DNA of 64,000 nt from Candidatus Thiodiazotropha sp. (ex Monitilora ramsayi) (GCA_025655595.1 JAHXIO010000001.1:434001-498000); one strand, 5' to 3'. Counted from the stretch's first letter, positions 40,211 through 49,866 are shown. Notes: generated from the letters alone by a model not told the origin. Numbers and translations are program-made.

Positions 40211-40244
40211 TAAACTGGTCGATGAAAATCACAGGATCTAAACC

Positions 40245-43091
40245 ATGAGCGGTTCCGCATCCAATCAATCTCAAAACAACCAGTGGGCTGAGCGCTACGC
40301 CGATTTTGTCATTAAGTTTCGCTGGCCGTTGATGCTGATTTTGTTGGTGGCAACCATCGTTGCTGCGCTGCAGGTCAAGAATCTGGATATGCGTAACGAT
40401 CCGGATACATTGTTGCCGCCCACCAACCGCTACGTTGCGACCAACCTCTATGCCGAATACAACTTCGGTATGGGTAACCTGATGGTCTTTACCCTGCGTA
40501 TCAACGAGGGTGATGTCTATAAGAACTGGTTTGTTAATAAGGTGCAGGAGATTCACAATCGCCTGGTTGAATTGCCCACCGCACGCGAATCCAACTTTAT
40601 CGATATTGCGGCGAAGAAGATCAAATTCATGGGAGCCGATGAGAACGGCCTGGTCTTCAAGCGGCTAATTCCCACGGAAGGCATCAGCGATGATCCTGAT
40701 AAAGCTGAGCAGCAGCTCGCATTTCTCAAAGAGGGTATTGAGACCAACCCTGTGATCGGGCCCATGCTCGTGGGTTTCGAAGATGCGGAAGGCAACAAGT
40801 GCGAATTTACCGAGAAGGATGAGAAGAACTGTGTTGCCAAATCGCTCTATATCATTGGTGACTACACCGATGAGGTGAAAGAGATCTACCTCCCCTGGGT
40901 GCGTGAAATTCGGGCGATGATGGATGAGTATGGGGAGGACGACCGCTTCGAGGTCTTGGTGGCGGGTGAACCCTACTTCCTCGCCTGGATGCTGGCGGAC
41001 CTTGTCAATAAATGGTGGCTTTTCGTGATCTCATTCGCCATCGTCATCGGCGCACTCTGGTTCGAGTTCCGTAACTGGCGTGGTTCCCTATTCCCCATTC
41101 TCGGTGTCAGCGCGACTATCATCCTGACCCTGGGTCTGATGGGTTTCTCTGCTTTTAAACTGACCACCATGATGGTGCTGACCCCAATGCTGTTATTGGC
41201 TATCGGTATCGGCCACTCGGTTCAGGTTACGCGCAGGTTTATGCAGGAGCAGGCAAAATCGGGCGACTGCGAATCGGCCGCTAGAATCTCCATCTCTCAC
41301 ACCATCGTGCCGGCCACCCTCTCAATCATCACCGATATGGTGGGATTCGCCACCCTGGCCACCGTGGATATATCCTTCTACAAGGCCTATGCCTACTTCG
41401 GTATGTTCGGCATGCTGACGCTGCTGTTTACAACGACCACACTCATACCCCTGCTCATGATGACCTTCCCCTGCAGCAATGTGGAGATGGGCGAGGGACA
41501 TGAGCGATCCTGGGAGACGAAGGTTGGGGGCGTAGTCTCGAGTATGCTGAAGGGACCAGGAAAGGCTATTCCCATCGGTATCGTGCTTGTGATTATCGCC
41601 TGGTCTACCTACTACACCGAGATCGGCCGGGGGGTCTCAGCTTTAATGGCAGGCGAATCGGGTCGGAGCGACCCGGAAGTGGCCAGGATTCAGGACGAAT
41701 TCGATATCATGCCGGGGGTTGAGAAGGGCATCAATTACTCCCGTGCCGCCTTCAAGGAGAAGTCGATCACCATCCAGCATATCGAGCGTCTGAACGATAT
41801 CATGCCTGGGGTTATCTCTGTCTCTATCCCGATTCGGGGCAAGGAACCGGTGGCTGAACTCTGTATCGAGACCTACTTCCCCGAGGAACTCTACGACATC
41901 GAGGACCCGGATGAGAAGGTGGCACAGTGCGAGAAGTACAAAGCGGAACTTGGCTGTTGGGATCCGGATCCCTGTGGTGCTCAGGGCATCTTCAACCAGG
42001 CGTCTGTCTTAGCCGATATCGAAGCGCTGGAGGAGTGGATGCGAAGCCATCCTTTTATCGGCTTTACCGGCTCTTATGCTCAATATATCCGCTTGGTTAA
42101 CATGCTGCTGACTGCGGAACCCGGTGAGCAGCCGGATATCAAGGATCTCTACATTCCGACCTCGGAGAAGCTGCGTTCCATCGATCCTGAAGATGACCGA
42201 AACGGTGACGATATCGTTCAACTCTACAACGGTTTGCTGGAGACCATGACGGAAGAGGGTGATATGGACTCGTTCGTCATGAAGAACTGGAACGAAGGCG
42301 TGGTGATGGGATTCATCAACACCATGGATCCGATAGAAACCCATCAGGTTACGATGGATATCCAACAGTATATCGAGGATCATAAAAACGATCCGGGATT
42401 CAGCCAAGTCCATTTCGGTCTGCGTTCCGGTCCGGTAGATGATCTCTCGGGAGATACTGATCAACTGTCTCAGGATGGCGCCAGCTATGTCAGGCCGGCG
42501 GTAGGTGGTTTTCTCGGCGCCACCGAGGCAACGCGTGAAGTAGCGGTGGACAATTGGTTGACAGGTCCGCTGCTGACTGCGGCCGCCGTTTTTGTAATTG
42601 CGACGCTGATTTTCCGCTCCATTGCCGTATCGACCATTTTGATGGTACTCCTGTTTATCACGCTCTATGCGCAATATGGCTTGGGCGGTTATATGACTGT
42701 TATCGGTAACTGGTCAGGCAACCTGGCGTTTCACCTGCAGGTCGCATTGAGTATCGCCATGGGGTTGGGTATCGACTATGGCATCTACATGATGTCGCGA
42801 TTGCGTGAAGAGATGCAGAACACCGGCGGGGATTGGCAGGCTTCGCTGATCAATACCCTCAATACAACGGGGTCAGCGGTGATTATCTCGGTTATTGTCT
42901 TGCTCGGCTGCTTCATACCCCTGTTGAATACCGACCTGGCCAATACCTGGGGACTGGGTGTCTACATTAGTCAAGCGCTGCTGATTGACGTGGTGACCGC
43001 CTTGACCATTCTGCCAATGCTTGTCGCCTGGCTGAAGCCCAGGTTTGTCTTTGGTGAGTACAAAGGTACAGTCGCAACTCAAAAAGCGTGA
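40245..43091 (+). CDS. MMPL/RND superfamily exporter
   Basis: A 948-residue polytopic inner-membrane protein with two RND halves. The first half has a membrane helix at about 27-48, a large periplasmic domain (about 50-245) and a helix bundle at about 250-435; the second half has a periplasmic domain and a final bundle from about 770 to 935. IGIGHSVQVTRRF in the first bundle and MGLGIDYGIYMMSRL in the second match MMPL/HpnN-like exporters. No membrane-fusion or TolC gene accompanies it; instead it is paired with a LolA-like protein and a DUF1302 protein. Such exporters move lipids or hydrophobic molecules; the cargo here is unknown. Confidence 0.85.
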   Translation: MSGSASNQSQNNQWAERYADFVIKFRWPLMLILLVATIVAALQVKNLDMRNDPDTLLPPTNRYVATNLYAEYNFGMGNLMVFTLRINEGDVYKNWFVNKVQEIHNRLVELPTARESNFIDIAAKKIKFMGADENGLVFKRLIPTEGISDDPDKAEQQLAFLKEGIETNPVIGPMLVGFEDAEGNKCEFTEKDEKNCVAKSLYIIGDYTDEVKEIYLPWVREIRAMMDEYGEDDRFEVLVAGEPYFLAWMLADLVNKWWLFVISFAIVIGALWFEFRNWRGSLFPILGVSATIILTLGLMGFSAFKLTTMMVLTPMLLLAIGIGHSVQVTRRFMQEQAKSGDCESAARISISHTIVPATLSIITDMVGFATLATVDISFYKAYAYFGMFGMLTLLFTTTTLIPLLMMTFPCSNVEMGEGHERSWETKVGGVVSSMLKGPGKAIPIGIVLVIIAWSTYYTEIGRGVSALMAGESGRSDPEVARIQDEFDIMPGVEKGINYSRAAFKEKSITIQHIERLNDIMPGVISVSIPIRGKEPVAELCIETYFPEELYDIEDPDEKVAQCEKYKAELGCWDPDPCGAQGIFNQASVLADIEALEEWMRSHPFIGFTGSYAQYIRLVNMLLTAEPGEQPDIKDLYIPTSEKLRSIDPEDDRNGDDIVQLYNGLLETMTEEGDMDSFVMKNWNEGVVMGFINTMDPIETHQVTMDIQQYIEDHKNDPGFSQVHFGLRSGPVDDLSGDTDQLSQDGASYVRPAVGGFLGATEATREVAVDNWLTGPLLTAAAVFVIATLIFRSIAVSTILMVLLFITLYAQYGLGGYMTVIGNWSGNLAFHLQVALSIAMGLGIDYGIYMMSRLREEMQNTGGDWQASLINTLNTTGSAVIISVIVLLGCFIPLLNTDLANTWGLGVYISQALLIDVVTALTILPMLVAWLKPRFVFGEYKGTVATQKA

Positions 43092-43095
43092 ATAA

Positions 43096-43125
43096 AGCCG
43101 GCCTTGTGCCGGCTGTTATTCTGTC
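43096..43125 (+). terminator. Hairpin between the convergent exporter and ABC operons
   Basis: A 7-bp stem AGCCGGC/GCCGGCT with loop CTTGT (43096-43114) followed by GTTATTCT. The T run is short, so it is probably a moderate terminator in the 53-base gap where the two operons converge. Confidence 0.6.
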
Positions 43126-43144
43126 GCCGTATTTTTGGGCCTAT

Positions 43145-43972
43145 TCAGGAATGTCTGCTGTTATCCTTCGGTGACTGCTTTCGGCGACGGCGGCTGAACA
43201 TGCGGTTCAGCTTGATTCTTACCCGCTCTCCCAACGGTTTGTTCTGAACCGGGCAGGCGCTGGAGATTGAGATCGGTGGCTTCGGAATGGTACTCCACTC
43301 ATCCACAATCTGACCGTCAGCTAATTTGATCAGACGGCTTGCGGCCTCCTTCACATCCGGGTCGTGGGATGAGATCAGGAAGGTAGTACCAAGCCGCTGG
43401 TTGAGGCCCTGCATGAGATGGATCAGATTGCGCCCTGTCTGGGTGTCGAGATTTGCGGTAGGCTCGTCTGCCAGAATGATCTGTGGTTCGGTGGCAAGTG
43501 CCCGTGCAATGGCCACGCGCTGTTGCTGCCCACCGGAAAGCTGATCGGGTTTGCGGTAACCCAGGTGTTCTATCTCCACCTCGCGCAGCCAGTGATTGGC
43601 GATCTCCAGGCTCTCCTCTTTGCTCTTGCCTTGCAGTTGGCAGACATAGGCGATGTTCTCCCGGGCGCTGAAGACACGGATCAGGTTGTAGGCCTGGAAG
43701 ACGAAGCCGATGTGATCGAGCCGGAAGCGGGTGCGCCGATCCTGAGTCATTTGCAGAATGTTCTGGTCGAAGACCTCGACGCTGCCGCTGTCCGCTGATT
43801 CAAGCGCACCGATAATATTGAGCAGAGTGCTTTTCCCGGAACCTGATCGACCGGCAAGGACTGCGAACTCGCCCTGCTCGATATCGAGATCAATTCCGTG
43901 CAAGGCCGGGTGTGGCATGGTGCCCACCCAGTAGCATTTGTGCAGATCTCTCGTTTTGATAATACTGGTCAT
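43145..43972 (-). CDS. LolD/MacB-type ABC transporter ATP-binding protein
   Basis: A 275-residue ATPase with Walker A GRSGSGKST at about 40-48, signature LSGGQQQRVA near 143 and Walker B IILADEPT near 165. These are type VII ABC ATPases that power LolCDE- or MacB-type permeases without direct substrate translocation. It is the last gene of a four-gene operon. The C-terminal 30 residues are an unusual basic extension with an SRRRRK run. Confidence 0.88.
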   Translation of the reverse strand: MTSIIKTRDLHKCYWVGTMPHPALHGIDLDIEQGEFAVLAGRSGSGKSTLLNIIGALESADSGSVEVFDQNILQMTQDRRTRFRLDHIGFVFQAYNLIRVFSARENIAYVCQLQGKSKEESLEIANHWLREVEIEHLGYRKPDQLSGGQQQRVAIARALATEPQIILADEPTANLDTQTGRNLIHLMQGLNQRLGTTFLISSHDPDVKEAASRLIKLADGQIVDEWSTIPKPPISISSACPVQNKPLGERVRIKLNRMFSRRRRKQSPKDNSRHS

Positions 43973-43991
43973 GCAGTAATCTCCGACCCGC

Positions 43992-45242
43992 CTATTGTAT
44001 GCGCAATGCCTGGCTGATTGAGAGCCGCGTGGCTCGCCAGGCCGGGTAGACGCCGGCCAGCAGGGCCGCGATCAGTGTTGTGCCCAGAATTCTCAGTGCT
44101 GAGTCACTGGTTAAGTCTGGGTAGATTACCGGGTTCATATAGAAAAACTGGAATGCGTTGGCGTATCCCGTGAGATCGATACCTGTTCCCGACAGGGCGT
44201 ACACCAGCAGACTCCCGACCAGATAACCCAGGCTGGCACCAATAAAGATCAGTAGTACGGCCTCCAGCAACAGCATGCTAAAGATCTGGATTCGGGTGGT
44301 GCCGATTGCGGCAATGACACCTATCTCCTTGTTACGCTCGTGAAGTGATATCAGCATGGTATTGAGAATCTCGACCAGGACCAGAATTACGACCACGAGG
44401 ATAATGACCAGGCCATAGGCGTCACTGAACTCCAGCCACTGCCTGACCATGGGGTCGAGTTCCTGCCAGGGCATGATCTCATAGGATTGGCCGGAGAGCT
44501 GCTGTGCAAATAGGCGAACCACCTGGCCGGTGTTCTCGTGGTGGTCCGCACGCACGACAATGTCGGTGACGGACTGCCCCATATCGAGCCAGGTTTGAGC
44601 CGTATTGAGTGGGATCAGTGCGAGGGTGCGGTCTATCTGTGGTGCACCGGTCTCGAGAATGCCGCGCAGAATAAAGACTTCTGAGACCATATCGCCCGCC
44701 GGGCGTTGCGCCATCAGTATGACCCGATTTCCCAGATCCGCGCCGATGGTTTCGGCAACTGTGGCACCGAGCAGCAGATCCCTCGACATACCGGGTCGAA
44801 GCCAGTCGCCCCAGGTCACATGCTCATGGATCGACGTGACCCAGGTCTCTTGTTCAGGGTCGGTTGCCATGATCTGTACGCCGGCACTGCCGCCGCCTAC
44901 CGATGCCAGGCCTGAGGTTCTGATGCGCTGAGTCCAGCCCACAATCTCAGAATAACTCTGCATCAGCCGGGTCACCTCTTCCGGCTTGTTGATCCGGTCT
45001 CGCAAATTCTGGGAAGCCTCGAAGCCCCTGGCATGTATTTGAACATGCCCCGTATAGCTCAGGATGAAGTTGGTCTTCATCTGGCTCAGCCAGCCATCAT
45101 TGAGTGCGCTTAGCAGGGTCAATACGGCAATACCGAAGATCATCGTCAGCAGCGTGATCGTTGTACGGCGGCGGTTTCGCATCAGGTTGCGAATTGCGAA
45201 CATCAAGTAGGTTGTGATTCCCAGTCGCGTCCGGTTAGCCAT
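43992..45242 (-). CDS. FtsX/LolC-type ABC permease (second of pair)
   Basis: A 416-residue permease: an N-terminal membrane helix (about 29-50), a MacB_PCD-like periplasmic domain to about 265, then three membrane helices with the FtsX domain (ERNKEIGVIAAIGTTRIQIFSMLLLEAVLL). It shares layout with the preceding permease, so the two probably form a heterodimer like LolC/LolE. Its start overlaps the end of the other permease. Confidence 0.87.
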   Translation of the reverse strand: MANRTRLGITTYLMFAIRNLMRNRRRTTITLLTMIFGIAVLTLLSALNDGWLSQMKTNFILSYTGHVQIHARGFEASQNLRDRINKPEEVTRLMQSYSEIVGWTQRIRTSGLASVGGGSAGVQIMATDPEQETWVTSIHEHVTWGDWLRPGMSRDLLLGATVAETIGADLGNRVILMAQRPAGDMVSEVFILRGILETGAPQIDRTLALIPLNTAQTWLDMGQSVTDIVVRADHHENTGQVVRLFAQQLSGQSYEIMPWQELDPMVRQWLEFSDAYGLVIILVVVILVLVEILNTMLISLHERNKEIGVIAAIGTTRIQIFSMLLLEAVLLIFIGASLGYLVGSLLVYALSGTGIDLTGYANAFQFFYMNPVIYPDLTSDSALRILGTTLIAALLAGVYPAWRATRLSISQALRIQ

Positions 45243-46479
45243 AGCGGATCGCCTCCGCCGGTTGCAATTGGCTGGCGCGCCAGGCCGGGTAGAGACCAGC
45301 TACCATCGAGGCTATCAAGATGGCACTGATGGTGATACCGAGGCGACCCAGTTCCAGCTGTGGATAGACCAGAGGGTCCACGTAGAATCGGGAGGTGGAG
45401 CCGAGCAGGATTGAGAGGTCGATACCGGTGATACCCGTGATGAAAACTGTAATCAGCCCCAGTAGCGTTCCACTAAGCGTACCCAGAATGCCGATGAAAA
45501 GTGCTTCGGTAATCAGCAGGGCCGCCACTTCCTGGCGGGTGGTGCCGATGGCCATGAAAACGCCGAACTCCCTCGTACGCTCGAGCATGGAGAGCAGCAG
45601 TGTGTTGAGTTCACTCGCTATAACGATGAAGAGAACGACACCGATGAAGAGGTAGAGAAAACCGTTGTGGAGCGTTACCCACTCCTTCATTACCGGGAAC
45701 ATGACATACCAGGGCATGATCTCCAATGGTTGCTCATGTAGCTGCTCGTTCAGCTGTTTGACTGCCTTGTCGATGTTCTTTTCCGGTAGATTGATGACAA
45801 AGGTCGTGACCTGACCTGGCATGTCCACCATCTCCTGCAGGGTCTCCAGGCTGGTAATGGCCATGCCGCGATCGAGCCCCATCTCTCCGCTGGTGATAAT
45901 GCCGATCAGGGTGAATGATTCCGCCACCATGACACCATAACGATCGTAACCGACGACGATGACTTCATCGCCGAGACGGACGTTCAGGTTATTTGCGGTG
46001 GTGGCGCCAAGTATCAGGGTATAACTGTCCCCGGGCTGAAGAAAGCGGCCGATACCGATACGCTTTTCCAGCTCTGTGACCCGGGTTTCCGTATTGGGGT
46101 CCATGCCAATAAGCATCACCCCCTCGGTTGTCTCATCCGAAGCGACCAGACCGAAGGATTCCAGCCGCTGACTGTGATTTTCTATGCCGGATGTCTCAAG
46201 CGTCTCTGCCACTTTTTCTGGATTTCGAATGTAATCCGAAAGCTCTGGTTGTTGGAAATACCCTTGGTGATGAATTTGAATCGAGCCGATGATGGCCTGC
46301 TGGAAATTTCCCAGCATATTCCTATGCAGTCCCTCATTGAAACTCCAGAGAAAGATCAGCGAGGCGAGACCTACCGCGATGGCACCGACGGTGAGCAGGG
46401 TTCGCGGCAGGTGACCCAGGAGATTTCGTAATGCGACCGCCAGTGTTATCTGATTGATTGAGGGGCGTGACGCGTGCAT
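45235..46479 (-). CDS. FtsX/LolC-type ABC permease (first of pair)
   Basis: A 414-residue permease with the same layout: membrane helix at about 25-45, periplasmic domain, and three C-terminal helices with the FtsX motif ERTREFGVFMAIGTTRQEVAALLITEALFI. It overlaps the second permease by eight bases and follows the LolA-like gene by 11 bases. The LolC-like hook that recruits LolA is not clearly visible, so which permease contacts the LolA-like protein is unknown. Confidence 0.87.
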   Translation of the reverse strand: MHASRPSINQITLAVALRNLLGHLPRTLLTVGAIAVGLASLIFLWSFNEGLHRNMLGNFQQAIIGSIQIHHQGYFQQPELSDYIRNPEKVAETLETSGIENHSQRLESFGLVASDETTEGVMLIGMDPNTETRVTELEKRIGIGRFLQPGDSYTLILGATTANNLNVRLGDEVIVVGYDRYGVMVAESFTLIGIITSGEMGLDRGMAITSLETLQEMVDMPGQVTTFVINLPEKNIDKAVKQLNEQLHEQPLEIMPWYVMFPVMKEWVTLHNGFLYLFIGVVLFIVIASELNTLLLSMLERTREFGVFMAIGTTRQEVAALLITEALFIGILGTLSGTLLGLITVFITGITGIDLSILLGSTSRFYVDPLVYPQLELGRLGITISAILIASMVAGLYPAWRASQLQPAEAIRYG

Positions 46480-46490
46480 GCGGTGATTTT

Positions 46491-47252
46491 CTAGGGCCCG
46501 GATCTGGCACCCCTGACCTCAGGGGTGAAGAGTGTATCGTCCAGGCTGACGTTAAATTCGATCGTTGTCAGTGTGATGACGGTCCGTTTGCCTTCATCGT
46601 CCATGGGGGTCATTGTCCAGCGGGTGGGGATGGTCCGTCCTGCCATTTCCTGAATGTGATCAAAAACCATACGGCGGCTGGCACGTTTATTACACTGATA
46701 TTCGAGCGCTAGCGGCATACCGTCAGCCCGGATTTTCTGGTGCAATCTCTTCCAGGTCACTGTGGCAGTGGGTGAGGGGGTGGATTCTATGGTGATGACA
46801 GCCTGATCGCCTGTTCCCTTCCGCTCGATGATACGGTGGGTGTAGTTGTCGATCAGCGAGTCGGTTTCCAGGAGGTCCTGGTTGTTGAAGTCCGAGCCCA
46901 TCCAGGGATCCTGCATCATGGCCGGTGAGATGTTGATGCGTCTTTCCAATTTGGGTAAATACATGGATAAGGTGTTATCGACTTTCAGGAAAACCGTACC
47001 TTTGGTTTTGCGTGGAGAGAGTATCTCCATCCGGAACCGGTTGCCCTGCATGTCATCATGGCTGCGGAATGACATGCTCCGTTGCCAGTCTGGACGGACG
47101 ATGTCGACCCGGTATTCTGCAACGGTTGAGCTGGAGCGCATGAGTGACTCACTTTTACGCAGCAGTTCGACAGCCTCCGGGTCGCTCTCTCCCGCGAGGA
47201 CGTTGGTAACCAGAAGTGCCAGTAGGTAACTTGTCTTTTTAAACAACGACAT
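46491..47252 (-). CDS. LolA-like outer-membrane lipoprotein-sorting protein (second copy)
   Basis: A 253-residue periplasmic protein from the ATG at 47252 with a signal peptide ending at VLAG; a TTG-initiated form eight codons longer is less likely. The core QDPWMGSDFNNQDLLE is the counterpart of the WGGTDFTFGD motif of the first copy and marks the PF17131-type LolA-like fold. First gene of the ABC operon, so it most likely accepts cargo released by the two permeases. Sequence similarity to the first copy is limited to the fold motif. Confidence 0.82.
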   Translation of the reverse strand: MSLFKKTSYLLALLVTNVLAGESDPEAVELLRKSESLMRSSSTVAEYRVDIVRPDWQRSMSFRSHDDMQGNRFRMEILSPRKTKGTVFLKVDNTLSMYLPKLERRINISPAMMQDPWMGSDFNNQDLLETDSLIDNYTHRIIERKGTGDQAVITIESTPSPTATVTWKRLHQKIRADGMPLALEYQCNKRASRRMVFDHIQEMAGRTIPTRWTMTPMDDEGKRTVITLTTIEFNVSLDDTLFTPEVRGARSGP

Positions 47253-47325
47253 GAGTCGATGGTGCTCCGCGCGCAATAACTGAGTAAGATAATTAGATTA
47301 TAAGCATTTCATAATATATAGCCAA

Positions 47326-47355
47326 TGTAATGGTTGGGTTTGTGACCCCATTACA
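47326..47355 (-). promoter_or_regulatory. Inverted repeat upstream of the ABC operon
   Basis: TGTAATGG (47326-47333) and CCATTACA (47348-47355) form a perfect 8-bp dyad with a 14-base spacer, about 75-100 bases before the LolA-like start in an AT-rich stretch. The layout suits a dimeric repressor or a small stem-loop; no regulator gene is nearby. Confidence 0.4.
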
Positions 47356-47466
47356 CAATAATTAACCCATTAAAAATAGGGAGATTTGTGTCATCTCAGG
47401 GTTTGTGGCAAGCAGGCGTCGGAGGACGAGGTGATCCACCGCGGCTGACGCACGGTTGGATACCGC

Positions 47467-48051
47467 TCAGCGACGTGTGTGTAGCTGGTTCATTGCCTGT
47501 TGCAGGCGACCGCCGATAATATCGTCCAGACATGAGATAGCGCGATCGATGCTGTCCATGATTGTTTCACGTGCCGCTTTGGAGGGACGTCCCAGGACAA
47601 AATCAACCCCAGGTCCCTGCCTTTCCGGTTGATCGATGCCGATTCTCAGACGGTGGAAGTCACGGCTGCCCAGTGCGCTCATGATATCTCTCAGTCCATT
47701 GTGTCCGGCGTGTCCACCACCGGTTTTCAAGCGGATCTCACCCGTGAGAAGATCCAATTCATCGTGTGCCACGAGGATTTCATCTGCCGAAACTCTAAAA
47801 TAATTGGCCAGACTCGAGACCGATTGGCCGCTGCGATTCATGAATGTTGACGGTTTCAGCAGACGGCACTCCTGGCCGTGAGTCATGAGCTTGCAGATCT
47901 GTCCGTGATGCTTTGACTCATTTCTAAATGGTTGGTTATGGCGTTCCGCCAAGCGATCGACAAACCAGAATCCTGCATTATGGCGGGTCATCTCATAGTC
48001 ACTGCCCGGATTACCCAGGCCGACAATGAGCTTGATGGGGGGGGTGGCCAT
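47467..48051 (-). CDS. pth: Peptidyl-tRNA hydrolase
   Basis: A 194-residue (E. coli 194) enzyme that recycles peptidyl-tRNA. The N-terminus has IVGLGNPGSDYEMTRHNAGFW with the catalytic His24, and the family stretch LLKPSTFMNRSGQSV. It lies 41 bases downstream of rplY, the usual rplY-pth pairing. ychF, usually next, is absent here. Confidence 0.97.
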   Translation of the reverse strand: MATPPIKLIVGLGNPGSDYEMTRHNAGFWFVDRLAERHNQPFRNESKHHGQICKLMTHGQECRLLKPSTFMNRSGQSVSSLANYFRVSADEILVAHDELDLLTGEIRLKTGGGHAGHNGLRDIMSALGSRDFHRLRIGIDQPERQGPGVDFVLGRPSKAARETIMDSIDRAISCLDDIIGGRLQQAMNQLHTRR

Positions 48052-48092
48052 TATAGGAGTGCAGGGGGACAGGCGTCCCCCCGGCAGATGAC

Positions 48093-48731
48093 TTATTCGG
48101 ACTCTTCTCCGCCCTCTTCAGCCTCACCTTCCTCAGGCGTTGCTTCTTCGTCAGCACTTCTGTGTGTGGTGTGGATTGTGAGAACGATGGGGTCTTCGCC
48201 GCTGTCGCTGGCAGCCAGTTCGACGCCCTCGGGCAGTGTCAGCTCTGAGGCATGAAGGACTGCGCCCATCTCCAGGTTGGACATGTCGACCTCGATGAAC
48301 TCCGGCAGATTCTTGGGCAGACAGCTGATCTCCACGTCGGCCATGACGTGACTTGCCTGTCCGCCAGACTTGATGCCCGGACAGGTGTCTTCGTTGACGA
48401 AGTGGATCGGTACGTGCAGACGGATCTTCTCATCTGCCTGAACGCGCTGGAAGTCCATGTGCAGAATAAACGGTTTTGCAGGATGCCGTTGCAAATCTTT
48501 GAGGACCACGGTCTCCTTCTTTTTGCCCAACTTGAGGGTGAGGAGACTGGAGTAGAAGGTCTCGCTTTCCAGCGCGTGGACCATCTCGTGGTGCGTCAAG
48601 CTGATCATAGTAGGCTCTTTGTGAGCACCGTAGACGATCCCCGGTACTTGGCCCAGACGACGTAGGCGGCGGCTCGCACCTTTCCCCGTATCATTCCTGG
48701 CCTCGGCAGTAATTTCAAAATTGGCAGACAT
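48093..48731 (-). CDS. rplY: 50S ribosomal protein L25, long Ctc form
   Basis: A 212-residue L25/Ctc protein: the N-terminal 5S-rRNA-binding domain (FEITAEARNDTGKGASRRLRRLGQVPGIVYG) is followed by the TL5-type C-terminal domain and a strongly acidic tail (EEATPEEGEAEEGG). The ATG at 48731 has GGGAGAT upstream; a 44-residue upstream extension in the same frame has no family character and is rejected. Confidence 0.96.
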   Translation of the reverse strand: MSANFEITAEARNDTGKGASRRLRRLGQVPGIVYGAHKEPTMISLTHHEMVHALESETFYSSLLTLKLGKKKETVVLKDLQRHPAKPFILHMDFQRVQADEKIRLHVPIHFVNEDTCPGIKSGGQASHVMADVEISCLPKNLPEFIEVDMSNLEMGAVLHASELTLPEGVELAASDSGEDPIVLTIHTTHRSADEEATPEEGEAEEGGEESE

Positions 48732-49152
48732 ATCAATCTCCCGATAACTGTATGATTGGTTTGTGGAAACGCCGATTCGCGACCAAAACGGCGTACTTTC
48801 CGCTGTCAGGCAGCGGACGCGGGATTCTAGCAGGATCTGAGCTTTTTTCCACTCCTGCGTCACATAGCCACTCCAATTCGCCAGGTTGTGAGATCTGAGT
48901 ATGGTGGAGTGATTGATGAAATCTGTGTTGTCGAATAACTTTACACTGCTTAGCCTTCCATCTGGCTTCGGAGTGATCTACCTATTTGAAATCAAAGTAA
49001 ATTGAGATTTTAGGGTGTGAAAGTTGCATGGATTACTATGTGTGTCCGGGTGCTTGCCAGATAATGCTTCGTATCTTGAGACGATACTGTTTCAAGGTGA
49101 GTGAGAAGTGCGTGGTCACCACTATATAAATTGTTAAATCAAGGAGTTATAC
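48732..49152. other. 421-base divergent gap between rplY and the PEP-CTERM gene
   Basis: No gene is supported. The left part should carry the rplY promoter and the right part the promoter of the PEP-CTERM gene. I see no clear sigma-54 or sigma-70 match. The normal neighbour of rplY, prs, has been displaced by about 2.5 kb. Confidence 0.5.
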
Positions 49153-49866
49153 ATGGATCGTTCGATTGTTTTTACAGGAGTTTTCATCTTGATGCTATTC
49201 TCTGCGGGGAGTCTTCCTGCCTCTGTCATCGTTACTAACGACTGGGCCACGGCCACTGTGCAACTGAGGGATCAGAAAGGTGGTGCGGTTCAGGCCTCCT
49301 ATACAACCCAGGGTGAGACAGGTTTCGATATCGATGCAGAAAGCCCGGGAGGTGACTTTGCACATGCGGAGATTAATCGGACCACAGGTTCCGGCTCCCT
49401 GGTTACCGCAAGAGTTGTTACTGACGACACTGCCGCAATGGAAGTGGAAGCGTGGCTTGAGACGAGCTGGCTTTTTTCTGTGACCGATACGTCAGCCGAC
49501 TTTCGCATCGGTCTTTTTGTGGATATCGGTGGCGAATTTACGTCCGGTTTTTCCCTTTATGATCTGTCGAATCAGGCGCTTGTTTCCACGGAGGCGCTAT
49601 TCAGTTATGGATATATCGGCGCAGCAGGCACATTGCTAGCCGGGCATGACTACCTATTCAAAGCGAGCATACCCAGAGTGGACGGTGATGAACTGAGAGA
49701 TCTTGTTTATGACGGAACCTCCGGCCTGGATTTCAGTGTTGATGCTGAGATTATCTACAACCCGGACAGAACCCATATTCAGATTTCTGTGCCAGAACCA
49801 AGCCCGATGCTGTCTCTCTTTGTCGGTCTTGGATTGCTTGGGCTCGTCAAATGGAGCCGCTGTTAA
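49153..49866 (+). CDS. PEP-CTERM sorting domain protein
   Basis: A 237-residue exported protein with a signal peptide (cleavage near LPAS, about residue 23) and a beta-rich body without recognisable domains. The last 25 residues, starting VPEPSP, then a hydrophobic helix and KWSRC, form a PEP-CTERM signal. Exosortase EpsH/XrtA-type enzymes recognise this signal; none is encoded in the window. A strong AAGGAG precedes the ATG. PEP-CTERM proteins often go with exopolysaccharide or biofilm matrix, but the role of this one is unknown. Confidence 0.85.
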   Translation: MDRSIVFTGVFILMLFSAGSLPASVIVTNDWATATVQLRDQKGGAVQASYTTQGETGFDIDAESPGGDFAHAEINRTTGSGSLVTARVVTDDTAAMEVEAWLETSWLFSVTDTSADFRIGLFVDIGGEFTSGFSLYDLSNQALVSTEALFSYGYIGAAGTLLAGHDYLFKASIPRVDGDELRDLVYDGTSGLDFSVDAEIIYNPDRTHIQISVPEPSPMLSLFVGLGLLGLVKWSRC

